Of a DNA stretch of 64,000 bases, positions 44,775-56,279 are shown one piece after another; the stretch's first letter is position 1, and the number at the start of each line of letters is the position of its first letter. The position numbers were made by a program, and so were the translations under genes. The DNA is from Sambucus nigra (Eukaryota > Streptophyta > Magnoliopsida > Dipsacales > Adoxaceae): contig OX422213.1 in NCBI GenBank assembly GCA_949130495.1, positions 204,283,660 through 204,347,659 of the forward strand, read 5' to 3'. Below the pieces are notes generated by a model. That model was not told the DNA's origin. It saw nothing but the letters and a program-made list of their open reading frames with translations, and did not search any database.

Positions 44775-45329
44775 AGAATGAGTGATCGAGGAACCTGACG
44801 AGTTTGAGTATGAATTGCTTTTTGGGAACCCTAAAGAGGTGAGACTCGTTAATATATAATACAAGAAATCATCTCGTTATGTCTTCGAATCGCAAGATGA
44901 CATTGAAGATTTGAGAGAGTAAGTAGCTACATAATCAACTAAATTATTCTTGTTTTATTATATGTACTCTCTATATTATGATATAAACTGTACAATTTAC
45001 ATTTAGGAAGTACGAGAAGAAACTACCTAAAATCGGAGAAGAAAATCCACGACAAATGATTTTAGGGCGTGGATACCAAAAGAGGTAATATCCACCTCTT
45101 ATATGTGAGGTTATTCATTAATGTGTGGTCAAAATATACCTTAATATAAATTCATTAATGAATGCATCTTCTAAAAAGAGGTCATGTCTCTTCAAGGATT
45201 GCACGCCTAGCAAAAGGTCCCATATTTTGTACAAAAGAGTTTAGGAAATTATGCACTAACGGTTTTTATTTAGTTTCATATCCATGTGGAAAAAAAATTA
45301 CGCAAAATAACGGAATTTAAATTTTTGCC

Positions 45330-45668
45330 TTGACTATTTGTGTCACTAGAAAAAGTGATAAAAATCCAAAAGATATTGTGCTAACCTATTATGGGATTAT
45401 CCATCAAATCTTGGAACTCGATCGTTTATATTTCACAAAAACAATTTTCTATTGTGACTGGGTGAAGATGTTAGACACTACTATGAATGCTTTTAAAGTT
45501 GATCCTGACTTAAAATTTATTATGGTAAATTTATTTAAGATGAAGAGTAAAGATCGCATAGTCGAAAAGATTTTTATTTGTTCCTTTAAGAAGGTATTCT
45601 CCTCAAAATGCATAAACGATGATAATTGGTCTATTGTTGTGCATGCACCAAAGGGTATGACTAATTAA
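45330..45668 (+). pseudogene. DUF4216 domain of plus-strand CACTA
   Basis: The frame reads DIVLTYYGIIHQILELDRLY, FYCDWVKMLDTT, FIMVNLFKMKSKDRIVEKIF, KKVFSSKCINDDNWSIVVHA. This is the 'YG.I..I.EL', 'F.CDW', 'vNl' and 'vF...D..nWsvV' order of DUF4216. The conserved Tyr of 'VFY' is Ser here. It is longer than its paralogue at 25093-25344 and keeps the C-terminal block that copy lost. Confidence 0.8.
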
Positions 45669-46050
45669 GCAGACGCATTAAAGCCTCCTAAAGAGTCCCA
45701 GTCAGCTCTTGTTGACAACTATAATTTGAAGGATCTTTTAGTTGATTTAAAGGAAGATTTAGTATCAAAATATCATTTTTCCCTTATCAAATTAATTTGT
45801 ATCCTATTATTATAATGACCCTCGACAATCCTATTTGTATCCAAATTGTATCCTATTACAATATTGGCACCATATTGGCGTTTTAGTTTGATTTATGGAT
45901 GTTTAATTTTATTTATGAAGCTTTGGTTTGAATTATGAATGTTTAGTATGATTTATGAACTAACTAGGATTGCATAGTGCTTTACATTGAATTGTCAACT
46001 CCATGGTTACAATATTACTTAATTGTATAAAAATTATTTGTTGAATATAT

Positions 46051-48659
46051 CCCAAAACAACCCTCCAAATGGCCTCGTAATAGGTACGAATGCTTCGCGC
46101 GGTATTAATGTAACTCATAGGAAATTACCGAATATTTATGGGACTTAAGGTATGAGAATATGACGATAATTGAAAAATCTCAAAACTTGGGCTTAAAAAC
46201 ATGCCTCTGGAGGGCGAAAGCCTAAAACAGTTCCTAAATGGTCCCGTAACAATGTAACTCATAGTCACTTACTGCGTAGTTTTGGCACTTCTAGTTTGAG
46301 AATATGGTAATAATTTGCAAATATCTAGACGTATGCTTAAAAACATGTCGTTAGAAGGCGAAAATCCAAACTAACCCACAACAACCCTGTAAGAGGCATA
46401 ACTAACTCGCACGGAAGAAATCTAACTCGTAGGAACTGATCGCGTAGTCATGGGTCCCCATTTGACAATATAACGATAATTTGAAAATATCAAGACCTGG
46501 GCTTAAGAACATGCCCTTAGAGGGAAAAAAACTGCAAACAACCCCCAAACGGCTCCGTGAGAGGCACGAACACTTAGCACTAGTCTAATGTAACTCATAG
46601 GAACTTATCGCATAGTCACAGGACTCTCAATTTGAGAATATAATGATAATTTGAAAATATCTTGACTTAGGCAAAAAACATATCGCTAGTGGGAGAAAAC
46701 CCAAATTAGCCCACAAATGACCCCGTAAGAGGCATTGACACCTCTCACAGGACCAATGTAACTTGTAAAAACTTATTGCATAGTCATAACACTTTCGGTT
46801 TGAGAATATCACGATAAGTTACAAATATTTAGATTAGGCTTCAAACATTTCTATTGAGGACGAAATTAAAAACTCCTCCAAATGGCCCCGTAAGAGGCAC
46901 GAACATCGTGCACATGACCAAAGTAACTCACAGGAACTAAGTGCGTAGTCATGAGAATATTGGGTTGAGAATATAACAATAATTTTAAAATCTTAAAATT
47001 AGGCTTAGAAAAATGTTGCTAGAGAAAAAACACAAAATAGACTCCAAACGGCCCCGTAAGAGGCATGTACGCCTCGCACGGGACAATGTAACTTGTAGAA
47101 ACTAAATGTGTAGTCACGAGACTCCTAATTCGAGAATATGATGATAATTTGCAAATATCTAGACTTAGACTTAAAAACATGTCGTTGCATGGGAAAAACC
47201 CAAAACAACCCCCAAACGGCATCGTAAGAGGCGTGAATACCTCGCAGGGGACCAATATAACTCGTAGGAACTAATTTTATTATCACACGACCCGGAGTTT
47301 TAGAATATGACGATAATTTGAAAATTACAAGACTTAGGCTTAAAAACATGCAGCTAAAGGGACAAAACCTAAAACAAACCCCAGACGACCCTGTGAGAGG
47401 CACGAACACCTCGCACAGGACCAATGTAACTCATAGTAACTAGTCGCGTAGTAACTAGACTCCAGGTTTGATGATATGACAATAATTTGAAAATAGATAG
47501 ACTTTGGATTAAAAGCATGCCGCTAGAGAGCGAAAACCTAAAACAACCCCAGAAGGCCCTGTAAGAATACGAACACTTCGCATGTAACTCGTAAGAACTG
47601 ACAGTGTTGTCATGGGACTCCCGATTTGATAATATGAAGAGACTTTTCAAATATCTAGAGTTAGGCTTAAAAATATTTTGCTAGAGGGTGAAAATCCAAA
47701 ATAGACCCAAACGAACCTGTAAAAGCATAAACAACTCACACGGGATCAATGTAACTCATAGGAACTGACCGCGTAGTCATGGGACTCTCGACTTGAGAAT
47801 ATGATGATAATTTGAAAATCTCAAGACTTAGGCTTTAAAACATGGTGCAGGAGGGCAAAAACTAAAAATAACCCCCAGACGTCAGAGTAAGAGGCACGAT
47901 CACATCAAACAGGACCAATGTAACTCGTAGGAACTAACCGCATAGTCACGGGATTCCTCATTTGATAATATGGCGACAATTTGAAAATCTTAAGACTTAG
48001 GCTTAAAAACATACCTCTAGCGGGCAAAAACCTAAAACAACCCTCAAACAGCCCCATTAGAGGCACAAACACCTCGCACGGGACTAATATAACTCTTAGG
48101 AACTAATTGCGTAGTAAAAAAGTCCCGGTTTGAGAATATGATAATCATTGGCAAATATCTAGGCTTAGGCTTAAAAACATGTCGTTAAATGGTGAAACCC
48201 CAAACGGCCTAATAAGAGGCACGATAAACTTGTACGGGACAAATGTAACTCATAGGAACTTATTGCGTTGACACAGGACTCCCGATTTGAGAATATGGTG
48301 AAAATTTGAAAATCACAAGACTTTAGCTTAAAAGCATGTCACTAACGGATGAAAACCCCCCCAAAAAACTAATGGCTGGGTAAGAGGCACGAGCACCTCG
48401 CACGGGACCAATGTAACTCGTAGGAAATGACTGCATAGTCACTGGACTCTCGATTTGAGAATATAATCATAATTTACTAATATCTACACTTAGGCTTAAA
48501 AATATGCTGCTATAGAGTGAAAACCGAAAATGTCCTCAAAAAAGGCACAAACACATCATATGTAACTCTTAGGAACTGACCGCGTTGTCACAAGACTCCC
48601 AGTTTGAGAATATGACGACACTTTTCAAATATCTAGACTCGGTCTTATAAACATGCCGC
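46051..48659. repeat. 167-168-bp satellite array, left block
   Basis: About 15-16 head-to-tail monomers. The landmark 'gcttaaaaacatg' recurs at about 46191, 46335, 46501, 46671, 46838, 47003, 47168 and 47338, spacing 165-170 bp except one short unit (144 bp) lacking the 'gaggcacgaacacc' part. Each unit runs: 'cgtaagaggcacgaacacctcgcacggg', 'accaatgtaactcgtaggaact', 'cgtagtcacgggactcc', 'gagaatatgatgataattt', then the landmark. Divergence between neighbours is high. The array continues at 60316 after the Tekay insertion. Open frames on its minus strand are repeats of one another. Confidence 0.93.
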
Positions 48660-51570
48660 CGTGATACCCCGCCTATTTTAACCATGGGTGATAAGTCCTT
48701 TATCAAAATAAATAGGAATCTCATTTGGTTCATTCTTAGCATCACTATCGAAGACTTTTTAAATTACCAACCACCTATGTTAGATTAAGCCGGTGTCAAA
48801 TTTTATCGTGCATTAATATAACAACATGCGGGATAAATAAAATAACCAAACCATTCACACAACATAATAGTCTAAATCACCCACATGATAAATATCTGAA
48901 TAAATAATACCGAATAAACCATCGGTTCTCAAAATAAAATCCAATTACAAGTCTAAAGTAATAAACGGAATCCAAATATAATCTGACAAATACTTGAATA
49001 ATTGTATCAACTGAAGGGGCAACATGCCCAAATGAAATATTGAAAAGTAAATCCTAGTCTAGGAATGAATGGCCGAAGCATCTAAACAAACTCCTACAAG
49101 CCTCCATAAATGTTGCAGCTACGCATCCCTGGAATGAGTCATCAAGCTGGGCGTCCCTATGAATGGACACCTAAAATGTTTTGGAAATTATATTTGACAA
49201 GGGTCAGAGACGAAAACCTTTTGAAAATATTTTTCAAGGAATTAAATCACAGTTTAAAAGAAGTTATTAGATACAAGTGTTAGTCCCACGTACACTCCAT
49301 TGAGTTCCTCACCTCTTATTTAAAGTGGGCACCTAATGTCTCCTACCTAGCTATGCTATCCAGCCTAACTAGATAACATATCTAACTAACCACAAAAGGT
49401 TTAGTTCCTCAATACCGCCCATACGATACACTATTGTACTACCCACGATTAATATAAATCGCATTTTATTATTGAATCATTTATTTAAGTTTCTCTACTT
49501 AAATTTCATTTACGTATACACAATCTAATGGTTCTACCATCGCACAAAAGTAAATTAATCACACTTGTATATAGTTATCACACATATAATACAACTATAT
49601 CATCCCCCGAAATGTCCCCTGTGATGCTTGTATACTCTACTATCATGTCCATGTACCTCCCGTATCAAATCAAGGACTATCGGTTCAGAAGGTTTCCTCG
49701 AAACCTCAGTCAAACAACACACAATGGAGGCGAACATAGTTCTAAGACTTTGGGATACACATATACCTAACATAAAAAAATGACCTTCTAACCCCACTAA
49801 TACACAGCACATAGTGATCCGCCCTAAGTCCTATGTTCTGGGGCATAAATCCAGACCTCACTAGAATCATCAAGGTGGGATCGCCCTTTGGGAGGAACCT
49901 CACGTGCTAGCAGGCAACGTAGGTATGTTCACACACATAATCAATCACGTAGTAGGTATTCACATAACCTATCTTTATACATATATTCATCATAGGTATA
50001 CACACAACCCATATTCATAGTTAGTATATAGTATATATCGCTCGAATACTCATCGTACTATCAATTTACAAATTATAACTTCTTATCATATTTTTCGAGC
50101 ATTATTATCTACCCGGAGGGTCCTAGTTACCCCTTAAGTTATTTCAGTAGTTTTAACATCTCTCTACAACTAGTCTAATCTTAGGTTCACTCATGCTCTC
50201 CATGACCCGCTCAAATTCTCATGAATTCATTCAGTTTCACATTATGCCCGATAGGTTCTAGTCTTCGTTCTCCCATTTTAGCTAAGTAGAAACCCTATCA
50301 TAGGTCTACTGGAATTCATTATGTCATGCATTATAGTTTAAGAATAACCCAAAACTCTCTTGATTAATTATTCGCGAATTCGGGGCACAAACAAAAAAAC
50401 TGGGCAAATCTGGGTAATCGAATCGATTCGATGAAGAGACCAAATCGATTTGCCTACCGAATCGATTCTCTCTTCTATCCGAATCAATTCGAAATGGTTC
50501 AGGTTGTCTTCTTCATTATGTTATTACTTTTTTCACCATTTTACTCCAACACAAACTCCAGGATTCATACCCAAACTCCCATGCAATTGAACCTAACATT
50601 AAATGTGAGTATATACACAATTTCCAATGAACTTTCATAACTAAAACATCATTAAATCCATATTTAACAAGATTAAATCTTTAATTGGTTCATACAAACC
50701 CTAGTGTCTCTTTTCATGTATGTTCTTCATAAAAGTCAGAATTTGATTTCCCCTATCATCCCAAAAATCAGATTTTGAATCATTCAAATCGAGAATCAAA
50801 TCTTTAATATAACTTATAATCATTAACATGAGTCAAGCCTATAATTTTATCTCAAAATCATGTGTTCATGATTGATTAAATAAATTTCTACCATGGGTAT
50901 TATAACTAATTAAAAACATGCAAGATAAATTGTTGCCTTTGCAATAGCAGGTCTGATTTCATTTTTGGGTGATGAAGAAGTTATTCCCTTGCTTCCGATC
51001 ACAATTCCGGCAACTTTGGTAAAGAGAAAATATATTGAATCTCTAAGAACTATCTTTTCGTCCTCTCTTGGAGCCTCCTCTCTCTCAAGATTGTTGTAAC
51101 CCTATACCCATACTGAAATTGGTTGATATACTTCTTTAATTTTCGGAGTTCTCTTTACCCTAAACTCCAAAATTATCGAAACGTCCTCTCGTGGTGCCGG
51201 TTTGGTCTCAAATCGCATCGGGACCCAATCTATACGCTCAGGTATACTATTTTGACTATTTTGACCCATTCGGAATCAACTATGACCTCAAAATTACCAT
51301 CCGAGTAACTCTACGATAATTTCCTATCTCGACCTCATATAGTCTACACGCGACTCCCGATTGAGATTTAATATTATCATGTCACTATCACTCATTATGA
51401 CGTGAAATAATAAATCATTATTCCCTTAGTAATCATATTCATTAAACATCAATCATTTTCTCTCTTATTAATATTTTAATCAGCACATAATATTAAATTA
51501 CGTCACACGTGTAATTTAAAATTAACCGAATTAATTCAATTTTAAATACTCAGAAATAAGGGTTGTTTCA
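48660..51570 (-). repeat. 3' LTR of Tekay element
   Basis: 2911 bp, ending TTTCA beside the PPT. It aligns with 57595-60315. Around 50350-50500 it holds a segment of roughly 150-200 bp, rich in aatcgatt motifs, that the other LTR lacks. The outer end is CGTGATACC where TGTGATACC is expected. Confidence 0.92.
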
Positions 51571-51586
51571 TACTTCCCCCCTTATA
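51571..51586 (-). other. Polypurine tract of Tekay element
   Basis: The element strand reads ataaggggggaagta directly before the 3' LTR. It is preceded by 'cgagggtgaaattcc', the usual sequence before the PPT in this lineage. Confidence 0.85.
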
Positions 51587-51608
51587 AAGGAATTTCACCC
51601 TCGTAATT

Positions 51609-52708
51609 TGTAAGGAAAATTTTCTAAGAGTGTCAATTTGTATGTAATTGACTTAATTATGGACAAAAAATAAAGTTTAAGTCATAGGATTGTATTTCGA
51701 GTCACGATCCACGTAAGCATATGATGTTGTGTTGAAGACGTAGCGGCGAAGCTTCAAAGATTGGGCATGCCGTATTTATTGGTGCACGCTTCACATCTTC
51801 ATCATGTTTCTATCTCTCAGGTATGAATGAATAGTGTTTATGGGATGATGAAATTGTTTTAAGGATGTTATTTTTATTAAAAATGATTTTATAATGTTTT
51901 AAATTGTTTATTCTGAGTTTATATGATGTTTAGAGTCGTATGGATCTTTCCCTTACATTTTGGAGGATCAAACGACATTCACAGTCGTTCAAACAACATG
52001 TGGAGGCCGTTCAAATGATATTGTGAAGTCATTCAAATGACATGGCTATATCATTCAAACTACATGCCCATATCGTTCTAACGACGCGCAGACTTAACAT
52101 TTTTATTTAAGTCGTGTTTCACTCAGAATTTCGGGTGTGCAGAACTACAAATATATAACAGAACCTATACGTTTACAAAGTTTTTCAAAGTTAAAAACAT
52201 CTTTTGTGTTTCGAGATCCGAACTTTCATACACATATGTTATAGAGATCTTGTGTTTGCACCATCTGCATTTTGTTCATCTCAATTGAACAAAATTATTT
52301 CGTCGAGTTTTGCGATGAAGAAGAGTGGACTCCGGTTTCTAAATCGTAGACGGTTGTCATAGCTGTATCGATGGATACCGAGGCGCACGTGGACTCGTGT
52401 GTTATGGACCTGTCATGGAAGGATTTCTGCGTTCCACCGTGGAGGAGTGGTCGAATCATAGAAGATCATCAAGGCTTGTGGGGATCGAGTCGTTGAGTAA
52501 GTCTACTGTCTGAACTTTATAAAACCATATCATAGTGATTGTCTGGCTTGGGCAGTCCAGGGTTTTTTCCCGTTGTGGTTTCCTCGTACATCGGCATTGT
52601 TCTGTGGACCTTGATTTATTTTACCTGATTTAATCACGCTAGATGCACGTTTAGGATTAAACAAGAAAAAATTGGGCTTAAGGAAAATTGTTTCACACAC
52701 TTGGTGCA
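51609..52708 (+). mobile_element. SIRE-type solo LTR inside the Tekay element
   Basis: It starts TGTAAGGA and ends GGTGCA, 1100 bp, flanked by taatt on both sides (51604-51608 and 52709-52713). The body matches the LTRs at 6218-7831 (reverse) and 41001-42057: 'aagacgtagcggc', the decayed 'cgttcaaacgac' cluster (51970-52085), 'tttcctcgtacatcgg' and 'agatgcacgtttaggat'. No internal SIRE sequence is attached, as after recombination between two LTRs. Confidence 0.87.
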
Positions 52709-52713
52709 TAATT

Positions 52714-54620
52714 AAAAATTGGAAAAAGTTTTTCGAAAGAGAAATTGTTGTCACCTAAAGCACACATAGAAAAGGGAACCTACAAAATTGGGATGTACCT
52801 GAGGTGAATAACTCTGGATACTGCTCACGCATGTCATCCTCCCACTCCGACGTCTACTCGTTAACATTGTGGTGCCCCCACTGAACTCTAACCAATAATA
52901 CCACCTTAGACCGCAGGTTCCGCTCACTACGATCAAGTATTACCACCAGTCTCTCTTCGTACGAGATATCTAGCCGCAAGTCTATCTCCTCTAATGGGGC
53001 ATACTAAAAATCCCTCTCACTCCTCTGGTATCTCTTCAGCTATGACATGTGGAACACATCGTTAATCCTCTGTAAGTGCTCCAGTAGTCCCAGCCTATGT
53101 ACTACTGGCCCCATCCTCTAAATGATTGGAAATGGTCCCACATATCTCGGCGCTATCTTCCCCTTCTTGCCGTACATTATAAACCCCTTCATAGGAGACA
53201 CCCTCACTAACACCTGGTTACCAACCTCAAGCTCTATGTGCCTCATGTCTGCATCCACATAACTCCTCTGCCTGTCCTGAGCTATACGGATGCACCCCCC
53301 GAATCAGCTCAATCTTGGCAGTGGTGTCCTAAATCATATTTAGCCCCAATAGCTTGTTGACCCCCACCCCTAACTAGTAAGAAGGAGAATGACAGGGCCG
53401 GCCGTACAATGCCTCAAATGGTTCTATGCCGATGGTGAACTGGTAGAAGTTATTATACACAAACTCCACCAAAGTAAGGTACTGCTCCCATCCACCCCCA
53501 GAGTTAAGTATGCGCATCCTTAACATATCCTTAAGAATATAATTAACTTGTTATGCCTGCCCATTTGTCTTTGGATGATACATTGTACTCAATCATAAAT
53601 CTATGCTTATGGCCTCCTGAAAGCTCTGCCATAAGTGGGACACAAAAATTATCTCCCGATCCGATACAATATTAATTGGAACCCCGTGTAGCCACACTAT
53701 CTCAGTAATGAATAACTACGGATACTGCTTCATCTCAAAATTTGTACGAACCGGAAGAAAATGGGCCACCTTAGTCAATCGATCCACTATCACCCATATG
53801 GAGTCGTGACCTCACTGCGATATCGGTAGCTCGATAATGAAATCCATGGAGATACTCTCCCACTTCCACACCGGAATCTTGAGTGTCTACAACATCCCAG
53901 TCGGTATTTGGTGGTCTACATTCACTAGCCAGAAGGTATCATACTTAGAGACAAAATTCGCTATGTCCTTCTTCATCCCCTACCACTAATACTGCCTACG
54001 CATATCCTGGTACATCTTATCCCCCCGGGGATGTAATGCAATCCTGGACCCATGGGACCCTGACATCACTATATGTCACAAATCCTCATCGTCTGGAACC
54101 ACGAGTCTCCCATTAAAGCGTAAACCTCCCTCTGAACTAATCGAATAAGACTCTGCCCCATTAGCTAATAACTAGAAAACTCTATCATGGAAATATTGAT
54201 CCCCTGCATGGGCTTTCACCACCCTCATAATAATCTTGGGCGTGATATCCAATATGGACATATAAGCTCTAGCAATCTCGTCATCCTATCAAAGCTCTCT
54301 CCATGTCGCCTTCCAAACCTCCACTATCTTCCCAATCGATCATCGGCTCAACGCGTCTACCACCTAGTTAACCTTCCTAGGATGATACTAAATATCAAAC
54401 TGGTAATATTTCATGAATTCTAACCATCACCTATGCCTCATGTTTAGATCCTTCTGCATGAATAAATACTGGAGTGATTTATTGTCCATGAATAAGGTAA
54501 ACTGCTCCCCCAAAAGATAATGCCTCCAAATCCTCAAGGCAAACATAGTCACGGCTAACTCGAAGTCATGCATGGGGTAATTCCTCTCATGGGGTTTAAG
54601 GTTGCGAGACTCATAAGATA
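52714..54620 (-). pseudogene. Integrase and chromodomain tail of Tekay pol
   Basis: Read on the minus strand, the zinc-binding region lies near 53930-54060 but its second Cys pair is lost (YDTFWLVN where 'C..C' is expected). The catalytic core follows: MDFIIELP and IWVIVDRLTKVAHFLP (53770-53850, first Asp) and NIVSDREIIF (about 53660-53690, second Asp). At the Glu position the sequence reads NGQA then TAA (53551-53553), so the third catalytic residue is a stop. The tail ends TSEWEDDMREQYPELF near 52800-52850, the C-terminal end of a chromodomain-type integrase. Stops occur throughout. Confidence 0.78.
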
Positions 54621-54960
54621 TATCCCTCTCCTCCTATTGTAGTACACCCTTAAGTCCATGCAAGGATGCATCTGTGTAAACATGATACTCCACTCCTCCC
54701 CTAGGCAGTGCAAGCACAGGTGCTGAGGTCAATTTTTCCTTTTTCTTATCGAAATCTAACTGACAATGGTCATCCCATACAAACGGTACCCTCCTGCGAG
54801 TCAGATTCGTCAGCGGACCCACAATCTTTGAGAAACCCCAAATGAATCTCCTATAGTATCTAACCAACCTAAAAAACTACGAACCTAGATTGGTGTCATG
54901 GGTTATCCCCACTCCCTCACCACCGGTACCTTACTCTGATCAACCATTATACCCCTATAA
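54621..54960 (-). pseudogene. RT thumb and RNase H start of Tekay pol
   Basis: Frame 54634-54867 has RYYRRFIWGFSKIVGPLTNL and YHVYTDASLHGLKGVL. The first is the connection between gypsy RT and RNase H; the second holds the first catalytic Asp of RNase H. The frame ends at a stop after GVLQ; the rest of RNase H runs on in broken frames toward 54200. Confidence 0.82.
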
Positions 54961-55012
54961 GAAAAAATGTGGCCTAGAAACCGTAACTCCCGAAGCCAAA
55001 ACCCACACTTTC

Positions 55013-55672
55013 TTAAATTTGGTGTACAACTAGTGATCCCGTAGTTTTTTGTAAAACCATATATAGATGCTCATCATGCTCATCCTCAGAATGAGAGTAA
55101 ACCAGAATATCATCAAATAACACAATCAAAAAATGGTCAAGGAACTCTCTAAAAATATGGTTCATCAGATCCATGAACACTTCTGGCGCATTGATGAGCC
55201 TAAATGGCATCACCCTAAACTCGTATGACCCATACCATGTTAGAAAATAAGTCTTAGGAACATCTTCCTCTCTGACGTGCAGCAAATGATAATCGTACTT
55301 CAAATCTATATTAGAGAAGTAAGCTGCTCCCCTCACCTAGTCGAACTGATCATCAATCTGAGGCAGTGGGTAATTATTCCAAATCGTGACCTTATTCAAC
55401 TTCTTGAAATCGATACATAACCGAAGAGATCCATCCCTGTTCTTGATGAACAACACCGGCGTACCCCATGGTGATTTACTAGATCTGATGAAACCCTGAC
55501 CCAGGAGCTGCTGAATCTGCTCCTTCAAATCCCTTATGTCATATGGGGCCATGAGATAAGGCCCTCGAGCGACATGCCTCATACCCCAAGCTAGGTCAAT
55601 AACGAACTCAATTTCCCAGCAAGGAAAAAGCCCGGGTATCTCCTGGAACACATCTTTAAACTCCCTCGCCAA
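55013..55672 (-). pseudogene. Reverse transcriptase of Tekay pol
   Basis: Two frames abut. 55337-55672 has [34 protein letters not shown] and [17 protein letters not shown]; 55013-55336 has [18 protein letters not shown] and the catalytic [10 protein letters not shown] (about 55096-55123). The break between them is one in-frame TAG (55337-55339). In the second frame '[12 protein letters not shown]' corresponds to the 'TNAPA.FM.LMN' block. The enzyme copies the element RNA; only the stop separates these two halves, but others lie downstream. Confidence 0.88.
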
Positions 55673-55681
55673 TAGAATTGA

Positions 55682-56095
55682 CTATAAGGAAACAACCACC
55701 TCATGTGAGGTCTCCTCCTCGATGTAATACAGATGTGTACTCGACCTTCCCTCAGGAAGAGGCATCGCCACTAAGAACATCTCCTGCCCTGGAATTGAGA
55801 ACACAATAGTCATCCCAAAATAATCCATCATCACCCGATATCCACTTAACCAATCCAATTCCAAAATAACGTCACATCCCTCCATATTTAACATTAGAAG
55901 GTCGGCGACTAAACATATTCGTCCCACATCAATATCCACACTTCTACAGATCGAGTGTATAAGCGACCCAATACCCAATGGTGACTCCACACACATAAGG
56001 AGACTACCAGTTGTCTCTAATAGACCGAAAGCTCGTGAAAATATGGTCGCTATAAAAGAGTGTGATGCCCCGTATCAAATAAAATCCTACCCTCA
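55682..56095 (-). pseudogene. Aspartic protease region of Tekay pol, frameshifted
   Basis: At about 56070-56090 the minus strand encodes ILFDTG, the active site of gypsy proteases. One G is missing after the glycine codon, which shifts the following SHSFIA-type residues to another frame. The downstream frame 55682-55996 holds DLLMLNMEGCDVILELDWLS, the 'f.viLGmdWL' block that ends the protease. The protease would process gag-pol. Confidence 0.78.
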
Positions 56096-56279
56096 ACCTC
56101 ATGAATAGGAAATATACCCTCTAGTGCCAGTGATGCTTATGAGGCCTACCGTATAACTGCATCCCAGACGTTATAGACACATTCGTACTGTAACTGCCCC
56201 TACTGTGGTGGGGCTGGTGCTGTCGGTGGTAACTACGCATGTTGCCCCTACTGGGCACCTTGAGGTTGTGGCGCTCTGT

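Larger units (their letters stand above)
42058..46050 (+). mobile_element. CACTA (En/Spm) transposase region, plus strand
   Basis: Plus-strand fragments follow the order Transpos_assoc (about 42280-42545), Transposase_21 core (about 42910-44317), DUF4218 (44427-44774) and DUF4216 (45330-45668). Neither CACTA terminus is visible; the left side is the SIRE LTR and the right side is satellite. It could be the 3' continuation of the CACTA half that starts at 29019 (see findings). Confidence 0.75.

Noticed and set aside
46627..47650. Overlapping minus-strand frames as a multi-gene family
   Set aside because: They are the same frame of successive satellite monomers; kept only as an observation on the satellite consensus.
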